Below, in pieces: positions 29,301-38,400 of a DNA stretch of 64,000 nt. Numbering within the stretch: position 1 is the stretch's first letter; each line of letters starts with the position of its first letter. The notes under the pieces are model-generated. The model was not told where the DNA came from. It was given only the letters and a program-made list of their open reading frames with translations, and ran no database searches. The stretch lies in assembly GCF_932526225.1 (NCBI RefSeq), contig NC_064036.1:7943519-8007518 (forward strand), read 5' to 3'. The translations under genes were made by a program, and so were the position numbers. This DNA is from Nematostella vectensis. Lineage: Eukaryota; Cnidaria; Anthozoa; Actiniaria; Edwardsiidae.

Positions 29301-32300
29301 CGGCGCCACATGTCTGACATTCTACTATCACATGCTGGGCCAGCACATGGGGACACTGAACGTGTTCGTGGGCTCAAGAAGGCTCTTCAGCAAATCGGGG
29401 GACCAGGGATCCCAGTGGCACTTGGCTGAGCTATCATTCGTACACACAGGAGACGACAAGGTGTGGAACCTCGTCTCAGACCTGAGTTACACACTACGTC
29501 TTTTGTAGTCGAGCACCGTAGCGGAGTCGTAGGCTGATTTACACTTAAGACTAAAACTGTAGAGGTGTCGCATACAACTAAGTCGTGCTGGCTAAATCAG
29601 CCTTGATGCAAGGTAGTTCAAAGAATAAGAACATTTACAAGTACAGGCCCGTAGCCAGGTAGGGTTAGGAGTAATCGCCCCACTTGACTGGGTCCACTAA
29701 AATTAAATTGTTACCACTGTTAGTAACGACGAGAATAAAGGTCCACTGAATAAGTAAACAAATTCCATCCTAGCTGAAAATAATTCTTTCTCAGCTGTCC
29801 TTTGATCGCATGGACAAGTACTGTATTGTCAAGTCTTAATGATCGTAATATCGTTTCTTTCAGTTGTCCTATGAGGCAATTCGTGGGTCTGAGTATCAGG
29901 GAGACATCGCGATTGACGACATCAAGGTCATTTCTGGCGCCTGTGGGTCCACCCGTAAGTACACAGTATTATTATCCCCAGGGGAGGGGAGTCAGGGCGA
30001 TATCGCTGTTGACGACATAAAGGTCCTTTCTAGTGCCTGTGGGTCCTACCCTAAGTACACAATATTATTATCCCTAGGGAAGGGGGGGGGGGGGTCAGGG
30101 AGACATCGCTATTGACGACATCAAGGTCCTTCCTTGTGTCTATGGGTCCTACCCTAAGTACACAGTATTATTATCCCCAGGAAAGGGGGGGTGAGGGGGA
30201 CATCGCTATTGACGACATCAAGGTCCTTCCTGGTGTCTATGGGTCCTACCCTAAGTACACAGTATTATTATCCCCAGGGAAGGGGGGGTCAGGGAGACAT
30301 CGCTATTAACGACATCAAGGTCCTTCCTGGTGTCTATGGGTCCTACCCTAAGTACACAGTATTATTATCCCCAGGGGAGAGGGGTCAGACAGACATCGCT
30401 ATTGACGACATCAACGTCCTTCCTGGTGTGTTATGGCTTTGTTTCAAATGCTGTCGATGCATTTAATCTTTTGTATTCACAGCATCGCCTAAGCCTCCAA
30501 CAGCTCCACCAAACACGCCGCCGCCACCGGTGACACCTCCGCCACCGAACACGCCGGCACCCCCAGGTAAGCGGCGTCCTTTGTCCCGTTAGACTGCTTT
30601 ACTTGAGTCTCTGCTTTTTCTCTGAGGAGTGACTAGCATATCACCTTTACAATTGATTAAGTACATAAGGCGGTACTACATAAGTAGGGAGATTTGGCCC
30701 CTTTATAAAAAACACCCTAAAAATCAAATGATTCGTATTGTGACACCACCCCGATCTCTATTCTTTATGAGTTTGGCGCACTCGAGTGTCTTGTCTTGAT
30801 CCCTCTGTTATGAGTCTGACGTACTTGAATGAGTTATCTCAATATCTGTTCTATGAGTTTGACGCACTTGTTATCGTAGCCGACTTCAGGTGCGACTTTG
30901 ATGTGGACGTCTGTGGCTTCGTTCAAGACACCCAGGATGTATTTGATTGGATAAGGATGAAGGGCAACACCGGGTCCTCGGGAACAGGGCCGATTGGCGA
31001 CCATACTTCCGGAAAAGGTCGGTACTCAAGATCATCAGACTCTGACAGAGAAATACCTTAGCAAAGACTGATAAACCTTAGCAACGACTGATGTATGCTG
31101 GCAACGACTGGTATACCCTAGCAACGACTAATACACCTCAGCAACGACTGATATATTCTGGCAACAACTTATATACCCTGGAAACGGCTGGAAGACTGTT
31201 AAACCCTAGGAAGGACTGTTACACAAAGCGAGGCTTTTTTGGAAAGGGGCGGTAGGCGTCGCGATTAATATTTGTTTCAGGCTTAATATATTTTATTTTC
31301 AAATTTATTTGGAAGAAGTAAATATCGCGATTCTACCATACGAAAGCATTACTATTTTCATGTATTTTCGCAGGCTATTATATGTACATGGAAGCATCTA
31401 ACCCACGAAATCGAGGAGACAATGCGAAGATCCACCACGCGGTGACCTTGGGGTCGAGCTCATGCCTGAGATTCTACTACCACATGCTGGGCCAGCACCA
31501 GGGAACGCTGAACGTGTTCGTGGGCTCAAGAAAAGTTTTCAGCCAATCGGGTAACCAGGGTGCGAATTGGAAGCTTGCTGAAGTTGACATCACGCAGAGC
31601 GGTTGCCATAAGGTAGAAGGGAAGGGAGAGAGAAGCAGGGGGAGTCCAGAAAGCATTTGAGGATGTGTCCCCCATTTATTTTTCAAGAACTGGATCTAAA
31701 ATTCCAAATTCAATTTGCCTTCCGCTCACAGTCAACTCTCTACGACGAACGTTTTCGTAAGTAGGCAGTCCTATTGAGACCACTCCCCCCTCCCCTCCGG
31801 ATAATTGGCTATAGCTTTTTACCAAGAGCTAGCTAGAAAGCTCAATCTTGGTGACTTTCCTGAAAATCAATAGAGAAAGACTAAATAAAAATCGCAATTA
31901 TGACGTTATTATGGCGTAATAATTTACTCTTAAACGCCCTGCTATCAACCTGGTGATCATTGTCTGTAAATTGAATTGTCATAGCCCAAATGGTTCTAGA
32001 AATATAGAACCATCTACCAAAAATACTGCTGAATCTTACTTAAATCTACAAAACGGATGATGGTCTCAAACAACTCAGCCACACCCTCCCAGTCCCCTCC
32101 CTCTCCATACGCTGATTTTCGTGAATCGTCGTTCGCAGCTTGTGTTTGAAGCCATTCGAGGGGAGGAGTACCAGGGAGACATTGCCATCGATGATATCAA
32201 ACTCACATCCGGAGCATGCGGTAAGTAACGGGGGGGGGGGGGGGTGGTATTGCCATTGACGACATCAAACTTACAACAGGATCATACGAAAAGTGTCAGG

Positions 32301-34861
32301 GGGGTATATAAGTAAGATTGTGGATGACGTTAACATTCGCTAAATTGAATGCATTGTACATCTCTTATATCACATTGCTAATTCCAGATTCACCAACGAA
32401 TCCTCCTCCAGTAACAAATCACCCACCGAACACCCCGGCACCACCAGCAGGTAAACGCCCTTTCCTCCGTCTCATAATATCGAGTTGCTTGGGCAACTCG
32501 CCTTTCGTAGAATGCATTTCATTGTATTTTATCAGAAAAACGCCCTTAATTATAATACATATTTCATTGAAGACATTCTTCTATTAAGCTGTAAATGTAA
32601 GGTACCACAACTTTACATACACCATGCATTTGCGACGTACTACACCTACCACAACTACTGCATTTTCGGCACCTCCTGGTGCCACACCCATACATCGCGC
32701 ATCTTCGGAAGGCCAAAGGCGTTTCTCATTGGCTGAACTTTCTCTTCAAAATGTGTACGGTGTTCAAAAGCCGAATCTGATTGTTCAAAGTTGTTCTTCA
32801 TGGCCCGATTTCTGTGTCCTCACTGTAACAAGCCTATTGCGGTACTAAAATTGAATAACAATGCACCTTATCCTACCACTTAAAGTTTTAATTTTCGCTC
32901 AACGTTTAGGTTCATGTGGTATTCGGCCGAACACGCGCATAGTGGGAGGGACCGCTGCCAAGCACGGCGATTGGCCATGGCAGGCTCAGCTTAGAACCAC
33001 CTCAGGGTTCCCATACTGCGGTGGGTCATTGATCGCCCCTCAGTGGATTCTCACCGCCACTCACTGCGTCGAACGGAAACAGGCGTCTTCTATCGTGATC
33101 AGGTACGATTGTAAAACAGAATGATATGGACTTAAAACGAGTGTCGCTCCCTATGGTGACTGTTTAAAATTTCTGTCCAAATTCATGTGATACCTGTTAA
33201 ATATTGTAAAATAACCCCAGTGAAAACCGCCAAATCATGACAATCTTATCTTGCTAGACTCGGAGCTCGCCGCAGAGTGGCGACAGTGGGAACAGAAAAA
33301 GACTACATTGTGACCAAGGTCATCACTCATCCGAGCTACCACAAGCCCAAGACATATTCGCACGATATCGCACTCCTTAAGCTGGACAAGCCCGTCCTGT
33401 ACACAAAGTAAGTACGGTGGAGAGAGAAGTGGGTGCGGGTGGGGGTGGAGGGGGGGGGGGGGGGGGTCGGAGGAGGGAGGGAATAAATAGAGAATGGAAG
33501 AGAAGGTAAGGTAAGTACATTGTGATGGGTCTAGGGGGAGTACCTATAGAGGAATTTTGGGGGGGGGAGTGGTGGGGGGAGGCAGACTATGTACGGCGAG
33601 AAGGGGATGTATGGTGGAAAGTGGGGAACGCAAAGTAATTACGATTAAGAGGCATGGGGCTGGGGTTATGTACTGTTAGGAGGGAAGCGAAAGAAAAGGA
33701 AAGTGAATAAGTTAAATAGAAAAAAAAGGAAAGGCATCACGTTATCGTCCTTGTACATCCCAGCGGGCACGGAATAGGTAAGCAGCAAAGACAAGGGGGA
33801 TCTGGCTTTTTGGCGTCAAAAGTATTCACTAAATATAATGTTTTATTTTAATGCACGATTGAGGATTCGGACATGCTTGTTTAAATCATTCCCTCTTTGT
33901 CTTGATCACTGATTGCGTGACATGGTAACGTCAGACCACAGCACGATCTTGCATCACTTGATCACTGATTGCGTGACATGGTAACGTCTGACCACAACAC
34001 GACTCTCTGCTTCATCCCCTTTACATCTTGATCACTGATTGCGTGACATAGTAACATCTGACCACAGCACGACTCTCTGCTTCATCCCCTTTACATCTTG
34101 ATTACCGATTGCTTGACATGGTAACGTCTGACCACAGCACGACTCTCTGCTTCATCCCCTTTACACCTTGATCCCTGATTGCCTGACATGGTAACGTCTG
34201 ACTACAGCACGACTCTCTGCTTCATCCCCTTTACATCTTGATTACTGATTGCGTGACATGGTAACGTCAGACCACAGCACGATCTCTGTATCACTTGATC
34301 ACTGATTGCGTGACATGGTAACGTCTGAGCACAACACGGTCTCTGCATCACTTGATCACTGATTGCGTGACATGGTAACGTCAGACCACAGCACGACTCT
34401 CTGCATCACTTGATCACCGATTGCGTCACAAAGTAACGTCCTTTTAAATCATTGCGTGACCTTGCAGGAATATCCACCCCGTGTGTCTCCCTGAATTGGA
34501 CCCTGAGCCAGTCGACGGGAAGCACTGTTGGGTCACAGGATGGGGTCGACTGTCCTCTGGAGGGTCCACGCCCGACTACCTACAGCAGGTGTCTGTCCCC
34601 ATAAGGAGTCGAGCGCGCTGTGACAGTTCTTATCCCAACAAGATCCACGATTCTATGATCTGCGCGGGGATAGACAAGGGTGGTATCGACGCTTGTCAGG
34701 GAGACTCGGGTGGTCCAATGGTGTGCGAGAACGGAGGGCGGTTCTATATCCATGGGGCCACTAGCTGGGGGTATGGTTGCGCGGCACCTGGGCTCTACGG
34801 GGTCTATGCCAAAGTAAAGTATCTGCTTCCTTGGATCAAAGACGAGATGGCCAAGAACTGA
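17390..34861 (+). CDS. Secreted astacin-MAM3-trypsin dual protease
   Basis: Twenty-three exons, all phases closing (3,084 nt, 1,027 aa): 17390..17447, 18128..18259, 18686..18812, 19292..19383, 19667..19750, 20109..20251, 20598..20673, 20770..20853, 21229..21363, 21746..21981, 22503..22584, 23002..23025, 23197..23334, 29222..29460, 29864..29954, 30483..30566, 30880..31017, 31374..31612, 32139..32220, 32388..32450, 32910..33102, 33258..33407, 34468..34861. Order: signal peptide (1-18); pro-region with FEGD switch; astacin to about 237, with zinc motif [12 protein letters not shown] (H134, H138, H144) and Met-turn SVMHY; Pro/Thr linker; MAM 266-416; MAM 425-580; linker; MAM 609-761; linker; trypsin from 783, with R|IVGG at 792/793, H834, D883, S977 and D971 in the S1 pocket (tryptic specificity). 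Both active sites look complete. A single-chain secreted or matrix protease is inferred. Two genes instead of one is the main alternative; continuous phase and one signal peptide argue against it. Confidence 0.88.
19560..19640 (+). pseudogene. Possible decayed copy of astacin exon 5
   Basis: About 100 bases before exon 5 the sequence again contains cttggtttctac, preceded by gcacaagat. This resembles the exon 5 start that encodes the third zinc ligand region (LGFY). The rest has diverged and includes stops. It may be a relic of local duplication or chance. Confidence 0.3.
20897..20995 (+). pseudogene. Degenerate duplicate of linker exon 8
   Basis: Just after exon 8 (20770..20853), the sequence repeats its pattern: Pro-codon-rich caacaccccccccc, then agacaacctgaagtaggtaatct, against caaccggaggtaggtagtct at the real exon end. 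Base changes have broken the Pro/Thr reading frame. The GT donor is still visible. Confidence 0.65.
21982..22340 (+). repeat. Degenerate repeat of donor-like ccggtaag
   Basis: Immediately after exon 10 (donor accg|gtaagg) the intron consists of about a dozen degenerate units of the form cccggtaagactatatac and cgttatggctatata. The repeat carries many near-copies of the exon's own donor sequence. It dies out near 22340. Confidence 0.8.
22620..22900. repeat. Minisatellite acaacaacgataagacg
   Basis: Short tandem units of 20-25 bp with the core acaacaacgataagacg, in the intron after MAM1 exon 11. Copies vary in the gtcgac/gaagac tail. Not coding. Confidence 0.85.
23311..23755 (+). repeat. 60-bp array copying end of exon 13 and its donor
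   Basis: Seven copies of a unit of about 60 bp. It contains the last bases of MAM2 exon 13 (acggagatcacacaaacggg), then caag, the donor region gtgagagctacc, and the intron stretch gagtaaactgctatactatc. The first copy is the real exon end. Copies 1, 3 and 6 keep the gtgag donor; copies 2, 4, 5 and 7 have lost four bases (caagagctacc) and hence the donor. Confidence 0.9.
23900..23947. repeat. (CAT)n-rich simple repeat
   Basis: Imperfect catcatcatcat / catcgtcatcat run in the large intron of the dual-protease gene. Confidence 0.75.
24066..24713 (+). CDS. Chromodomain ORF nested in MAM2 intron
   Basis: A 215-codon ORF beginning at an ATG. It opens with a basic [13 protein letters not shown] stretch typical of chromatin or retroelement tails, then an acidic KEEKEEEE run. 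A chromodomain-like segment follows at about residues 45-70 ([20 protein letters not shown]), with the aromatic and WKGY positions in place but no C-terminal Trp. The remaining 145 residues are not recognised. It stops at TGA 24711-24713, yet the same frame stays open for another 60 codons to a good GTAAGT at 24901. The present end may therefore be a premature stop, or the chromodomain may splice out near 24283. Host gene or transposon-derived ORF cannot be decided. Confidence 0.5.
   Translation: MATNTDSLKTRSGRIIKKPDRLVKYLDHSSVDTYVKEEKEEEEKVWEIERVLNVEGDYAFVKWKGYSDRYNSTVSLSLNPQLSCYLAVNAGNPDSSEVAREKLPILCSEDKELWLIRHALFDELQFRTPENDTGLIRRVQVKVPLSKGGFSALFGKGTFSFATSRKLDFSGTRNIRFPCTAVEFGTVIGTEFMARQLPDSSTICEVDSSSKMWIS
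24714..25149. other. Open-frame extension and 3' flank
   Basis: The chromodomain frame continues past its TGA to about 24900 (motifs [15 protein letters not shown] and [10 protein letters not shown]) and meets tcg|gtaagtt. Beyond that the sequence is AT-rich 3' flank shared with the tail of the minus-strand nested gene. Confidence 0.4.
25150..28457 (-). CDS. Intact 14-exon nested gene, transposase-like family
   Basis: Minus-strand gene wholly inside the intron at 23335-29221. Exons in order: 28107..28457, 27856..27954, 27637..27777, 27301..27517, 27086..27197, 26888..27003, 26593..26759, 26447..26510, 26284..26349, 25964..26172, 25680..25871, 25535..25556, 25306..25457, 25150..25230 (all complement). 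They total 1,989 nt (662 aa), and every phase closes. The N-terminus has a PPLKKQR nuclear-signal-like patch and a coiled coil (about 38-75). A SAP-like helix pair ([19 protein letters not shown]) occurs in exon 10. The central part holds [18 protein letters not shown] and [10 protein letters not shown]; near the end come [11 protein letters not shown] and [10 protein letters not shown]. From memory this order resembles a multicopy, uncharacterised RNase-H/transposase-like family of cnidarians and lancelets. Catalytic residues cannot be proven. The intact frame argues for function. I chose the exon 9 acceptor at GTGTGAG|GTTTTG because the upstream AG puts a stop in frame. Confidence 0.75.
27917..28018 (-). 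repeat. Tandem copy of exon 2 start of nested gene
   Basis: The stretch attgaaatgtagggcaaaac, then caacttcaagttgaacctag, then agataaggaaacatt occurs twice in tandem, about 50 bases apart. It duplicates the 5' half of exon 2 of the nested gene together with its splice acceptor. The outer copy lacks a few bases (ctgaccaac versus ctgaccataccaac). Confidence 0.85.
28858..28872 (-). promoter_or_regulatory. YY1-like motif upstream of nested gene
   Basis: On the minus strand the sequence reads CCAAGATGGCGGACG, which contains the AAGATGGCGG core bound by YY1-type factors and common near animal transcription starts. It lies about 400 bases upstream of the nested gene's start codon. Promoter function is inferred. 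Confidence 0.35.
28978..29125. repeat. (ATC/ACC)n microsatellite
   Basis: Long imperfect run of atc, acc and gtc triplets in the intron just before MAM2 exon 14. The ORFs through it are artefacts of the repeat. Confidence 0.95.
29955..30432 (+). repeat. Array of five partial copies of MAM2 exon 15
   Basis: After exon 15 (29864..29954) its 3' half is repeated five more times in units of about 95-105 bp. Each unit has gacatcgctattgacgaca (the GDIAIDDI motif), then gggtccta, ccctaagtac, acagtattattatccccagg and a G-run. The true donor acccgtaagt has become accctaagt in the copies, so they are exon-like but lack the donor. The first copy stays in frame with the exon if the intron is retained; the G-run in the second shifts it to a stop. 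Confidence 0.92.
31040..31220. repeat. Short tandem repeat accttagcaacgactgatat
   Basis: About eight degenerate units of roughly 21 bp with core agcaacgactgatata in the intron after MAM3 exon 17. Not coding. Confidence 0.85.
32240..32300 (+). pseudogene. Degenerate copy of MAM3 exon 19 end
   Basis: Twenty bases after the exon 19 donor, behind a G-run, gtattgccattgacgacatc and aaacttacaacaggatcat repeat the exon end (attgccatcgatgatatcaa, then actcacatccggagcatg). It has no usable donor. This is the MAM3 counterpart of the exon 15 array. Confidence 0.8.
33450..33468. repeat. Poly-G tract
   Basis: A run of about 17 G in a G-rich intron between the second and third trypsin exons. Expect sequencing length error here. 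Confidence 0.85.
33890..34467 (+). repeat. Minisatellite running into the last trypsin acceptor
   Basis: About nine units of 60-77 bp built on cttgatcactgattgcgtga, catggtaacgtctgaccaca and gcacgactctctgcttcatc. The last degenerate unit (cattgcgtgaccttgcag) forms the acceptor of exon 23 of the dual-protease gene, so the array abuts the splice site. Confidence 0.88.
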
Positions 34862-34900
34862 GATGGAAAAAATTAAGTGATGTAAAACATACAGGTATTC

Positions 34901-34906
34901 AATAAA
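34901..34906 (+). terminator. Polyadenylation signal of dual-protease gene
   Basis: AATAAA 40 bases after the TGA at 34859-34861, a normal spacing for a short 3' UTR. It supports ending the gene here and separating it from the paralog that starts at 35475. Confidence 0.7.
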
Positions 34907-35018
34907 AGGAACGAACTCTAAAGAGTCTTGATTTAATTCTTGTTAGACCGTTTTGTTGAAATGGAATTAAAATACAAGAAATGACCAGAAATAAGCGTCA
35001 ACACATCAATGCAATGTA

Positions 35019-35092
35019 GCTGTCAAGCATTTCTGCGTTTGCGTGCAAACAGACCGCTGTCAAGCATTTCTGCGTTTGCGTGCAAACAGACC
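35019..35092. repeat. 37-bp perfect tandem duplication
   Basis: Two exact copies of a 37-bp unit starting gctgtcaagcatttctgcgt in the 613-bp spacer between the two protease genes. The rest of that spacer (34907-35474) shows no gene and should contain the downstream gene's promoter. Confidence 0.9.
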
Positions 35093-35474
35093 CATTTATA
35101 CTGCTGTGACGCATTTGGTAGATTAAAACAAGAAAACGGACTGTACTCGCTTTTGATGGTGAAATGTTTGTCACAAAGGAGCAGGTTCTCGCACATCCTC
35201 TTCACTTTGTATTTTACTCAGTTAAATCAGGCACTCGTATTTGCTTCATCCCCTATTACCCTACCTCTCTCTGCGTCAGCTGTGCAAATTCATGTTAAAC
35301 TTCCTCTTGTGACCTCCTGTCTGTGTTTGCCTTTCTTCACCCCCTCTGTTTGGACAGCCTCACATCTGGCCAGCCTGCAAGTGGGCGTGGCTATGGGCTG
35401 TCATTGACATCCGTTTATTTCAAGGGTCACTTCCACTCGTTAGGTAGTCGTGGCTCGGTTGTGACTTATCTGCC

Positions 35475-38400
35475 ATGAAGGAACTCATTTCGCTTTTTCT
35501 ACTAGAAGTGTTGGTCTTTGCAGCAACGGAAGGTGGGAGTTCAGTGGCTATTCAAAGTGTCTATTTGTTGAGATAGATGTATTCTTTTATGTTTTCTAAA
35601 TTTTTATTTATCTCTTTTACCTCTACACGTCACACTTCACTTTACCACTACACCCATCATGTAGGTCGCTGATCATCATGTGAATGAAGTGCAACAAAAG
35701 GAAAATACCCAAACACACACATAATATATATATATATATTCCAGGTCTTTGCTTGTCAGTCATTTTAAGTGAATATTTCACAAACATCTATAAATATCAT
35801 AAAAATATCATAAAAAGCATATCGAAAAAATGTGAATATAAAGTAGTGAGCACCGATCCACAACTTGGCTCCTCACAAAACTTGCCATATGCTAGGTTTC
35901 AAATGCGACTTTGAGAAAGATGACTGTGGCTTCGTGCAGATGAAGAACGATGACTTTGATTGGTCCAGACGGCGCGGGAGAACTCCATCCCAAGGGACTG
36001 GGCCGAGCTCGGATCACACGTCAATGAAAGGTACAGTAATGAGCTATAATACAGGGGAGTGTAACAAATCGCTGCATATTCTACTTTATCGGACCAAAGG
36101 CTAGTTACAGGGAACATTGAACAAATAGAGCAGTTACCCAGCAGAAATAAAAACTGAGGTTGGTCAGGTAAGAAATAAAAAATACATGAACACAGACGCA
36201 TCAAGAAGAAGTCGTGTTGCCGGTGATGATATTTATGATGATCCACCTCGGAACATTTCCTTTTCTGGAAACACTTTTCTGTTTTGACATTCGAGGCATC
36301 AAAACATTGAAACAACCAATCACAGTTAATTGTAAGATGACGTCATAACACTCGCTGGACCTAAGTAAAAAACATGGCGGCCATAGAGAGACGAGAATAA
36401 GAGCATAAACAGTATCTTTCTGCTTTTTGGTAGAGTTTTAGACGTATCAAAACTTAAAAGACTTGTAGAAAAGCCTTTGGGCGCAAAGATGTGTTAAATT
36501 TTATATTTTGAATGGCTATGTTCGGTGTGAAAGTCCGATTCGCTATAGTCAATAGATGACAGTGAGGATTATGGTCATCACGAATGAATTACAGCTTGGA
36601 AGCGTAATTATACTGGAATTCGAAGGCACACTTAACGGTGGACAAACAGGCATGGATTCTTGACCCTGGAATTGACTACTCAATACTGCAAATGGTTTTC
36701 GTTGCGTCCCCCGAAGCTCATAATGCATGCATAAATACATGCCTTATGGTGTGTTGTGTTTAGCCTCAATAAGTTATATATGCAGCCCGTCCGATATTGT
36801 CGGTCGATCATGAACATTCATTTTTTAAATTGCCTTGTGCAGGCGCTGTTAAAAGCTGAATGGGGGTCTAGAATTTTTCTAAGGTGGTTCAATTTATGAA
36901 AACTATTACAATAGCTTTGTGCTTAAAAAGGATTGGACCACAGAACCACACTTGGATCAGCCATTGCAGAAAATTACTTGACACATACAGTATTTAATAT
37001 TTGTTTTAATGACTTAATAGTGATTAAAGCTTAAATCGTCTCATCCCCTACACACAAAAAGCATGTGGTACACAGAATATCAAATAAAACAAATTGAAGA
37101 CACAGTTTGATTTTTTTTTTGCTTGGCTTGTACCAACCAGCCCATCTTTTGTATAACTCTTAAGATTTTGAGAATGTCCCTAGAGCATGAATGGGCTATG
37201 ACTTAATAGCCGAAAGGCTGAATGGGCTTAGGATTTATATGCCTTGAAAGTTAGAGGGATAATTGCCCAGGGGTGGGTTGGAAGGGGGGGGGGGGGGGGG
37301 GGGGCAGTACTCAGTTATAAACATTATGGAATGGTCCAACAGAGCTCAAAATGTCATACACCCAAAACAGATGGAAACTTGCCACCCCCAAAATACAGAA
37401 GCCTGTTGGTAAAATGTTCACTCCCAAAGAAATGCAGTGGACACATGTTATGTTGTAAATGTTTTTTACAGCATATGTATAATGCAATATGTCTAGAAAA
37501 CAAATCATTTTCATGAGCTTATCATTCTTCTCCTAAACAATTTTACTCCAACAGAATTCTAAGGATTTGAATTCTTTCTGGTAGAAAATTTTCAGTCAGA
37601 GTAAATGGGAGAAAAGTGGAAAAAATTTGTCCAGTCATACAATTTTAACAATCAAGCACCAAAAAGTGATGTGAAATAATCATAGATCCCCTCTCATTTC
37701 TAAAGCCCATTGCACCTTTTGAATGCACAATATGCTGTGTCTTATATTATGTTTTAGTGTGAATTAAAAAAAAAACAGAAGTATAATAATGTGTTAGCTC
37801 TGGGATTTAATAAATAGAAACATTTTAACCAACCTTCATCCATGCTCTTGGTTTATACTCGGATCATAATAGAAGCAGAAAAAACCTTCCTTTGCTAGAA
37901 AACATATTATTACTAGAAAACCTATTTTTAACAAGGAGTCCATGGACCAGGGGCAGGGCCGTAGCAGAGGCTGGGGTGCAAATCTCAACTAACGTTGAAA
38001 AACATATAATCTCATACCATTTTTCCATCAAGCAGCGTTCTTTAAGCATTGTCTTTGTAAATACGAAGGGGGTCCTCCCTATTTTCTTGGCAGTGCTTAA
38101 GAACTAGGGGGTCAGTTTGTAACCATACTTTCAAAAAGTGTAATAGTCAATAACACATAGCTTGAACAAATAAAACAAATATTTAAAAAAAAGAATAGTA
38201 TAAGTTTTTTTATCACTAAGAGTGGAATACAAAGGAGAAAATTCAATGATCTCTCTGTCCATCCTTATATATATCCATATATTTACTTATCTTCATCTTC
38301 TTTGCCATGGTCAATATCTGAAATAAATTGTAACAAATATATTTAGGAAAGAGGAAGGGGTTTCTTTTCAATTTGATTTATAGAGTACAGTAGCTTATTA

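Noticed and set aside
35009..35407. 132-codon ORF between the protease genes
   Set aside because: It includes a 37-bp tandem duplication and shows no domain. It lies where the downstream promoter is expected.
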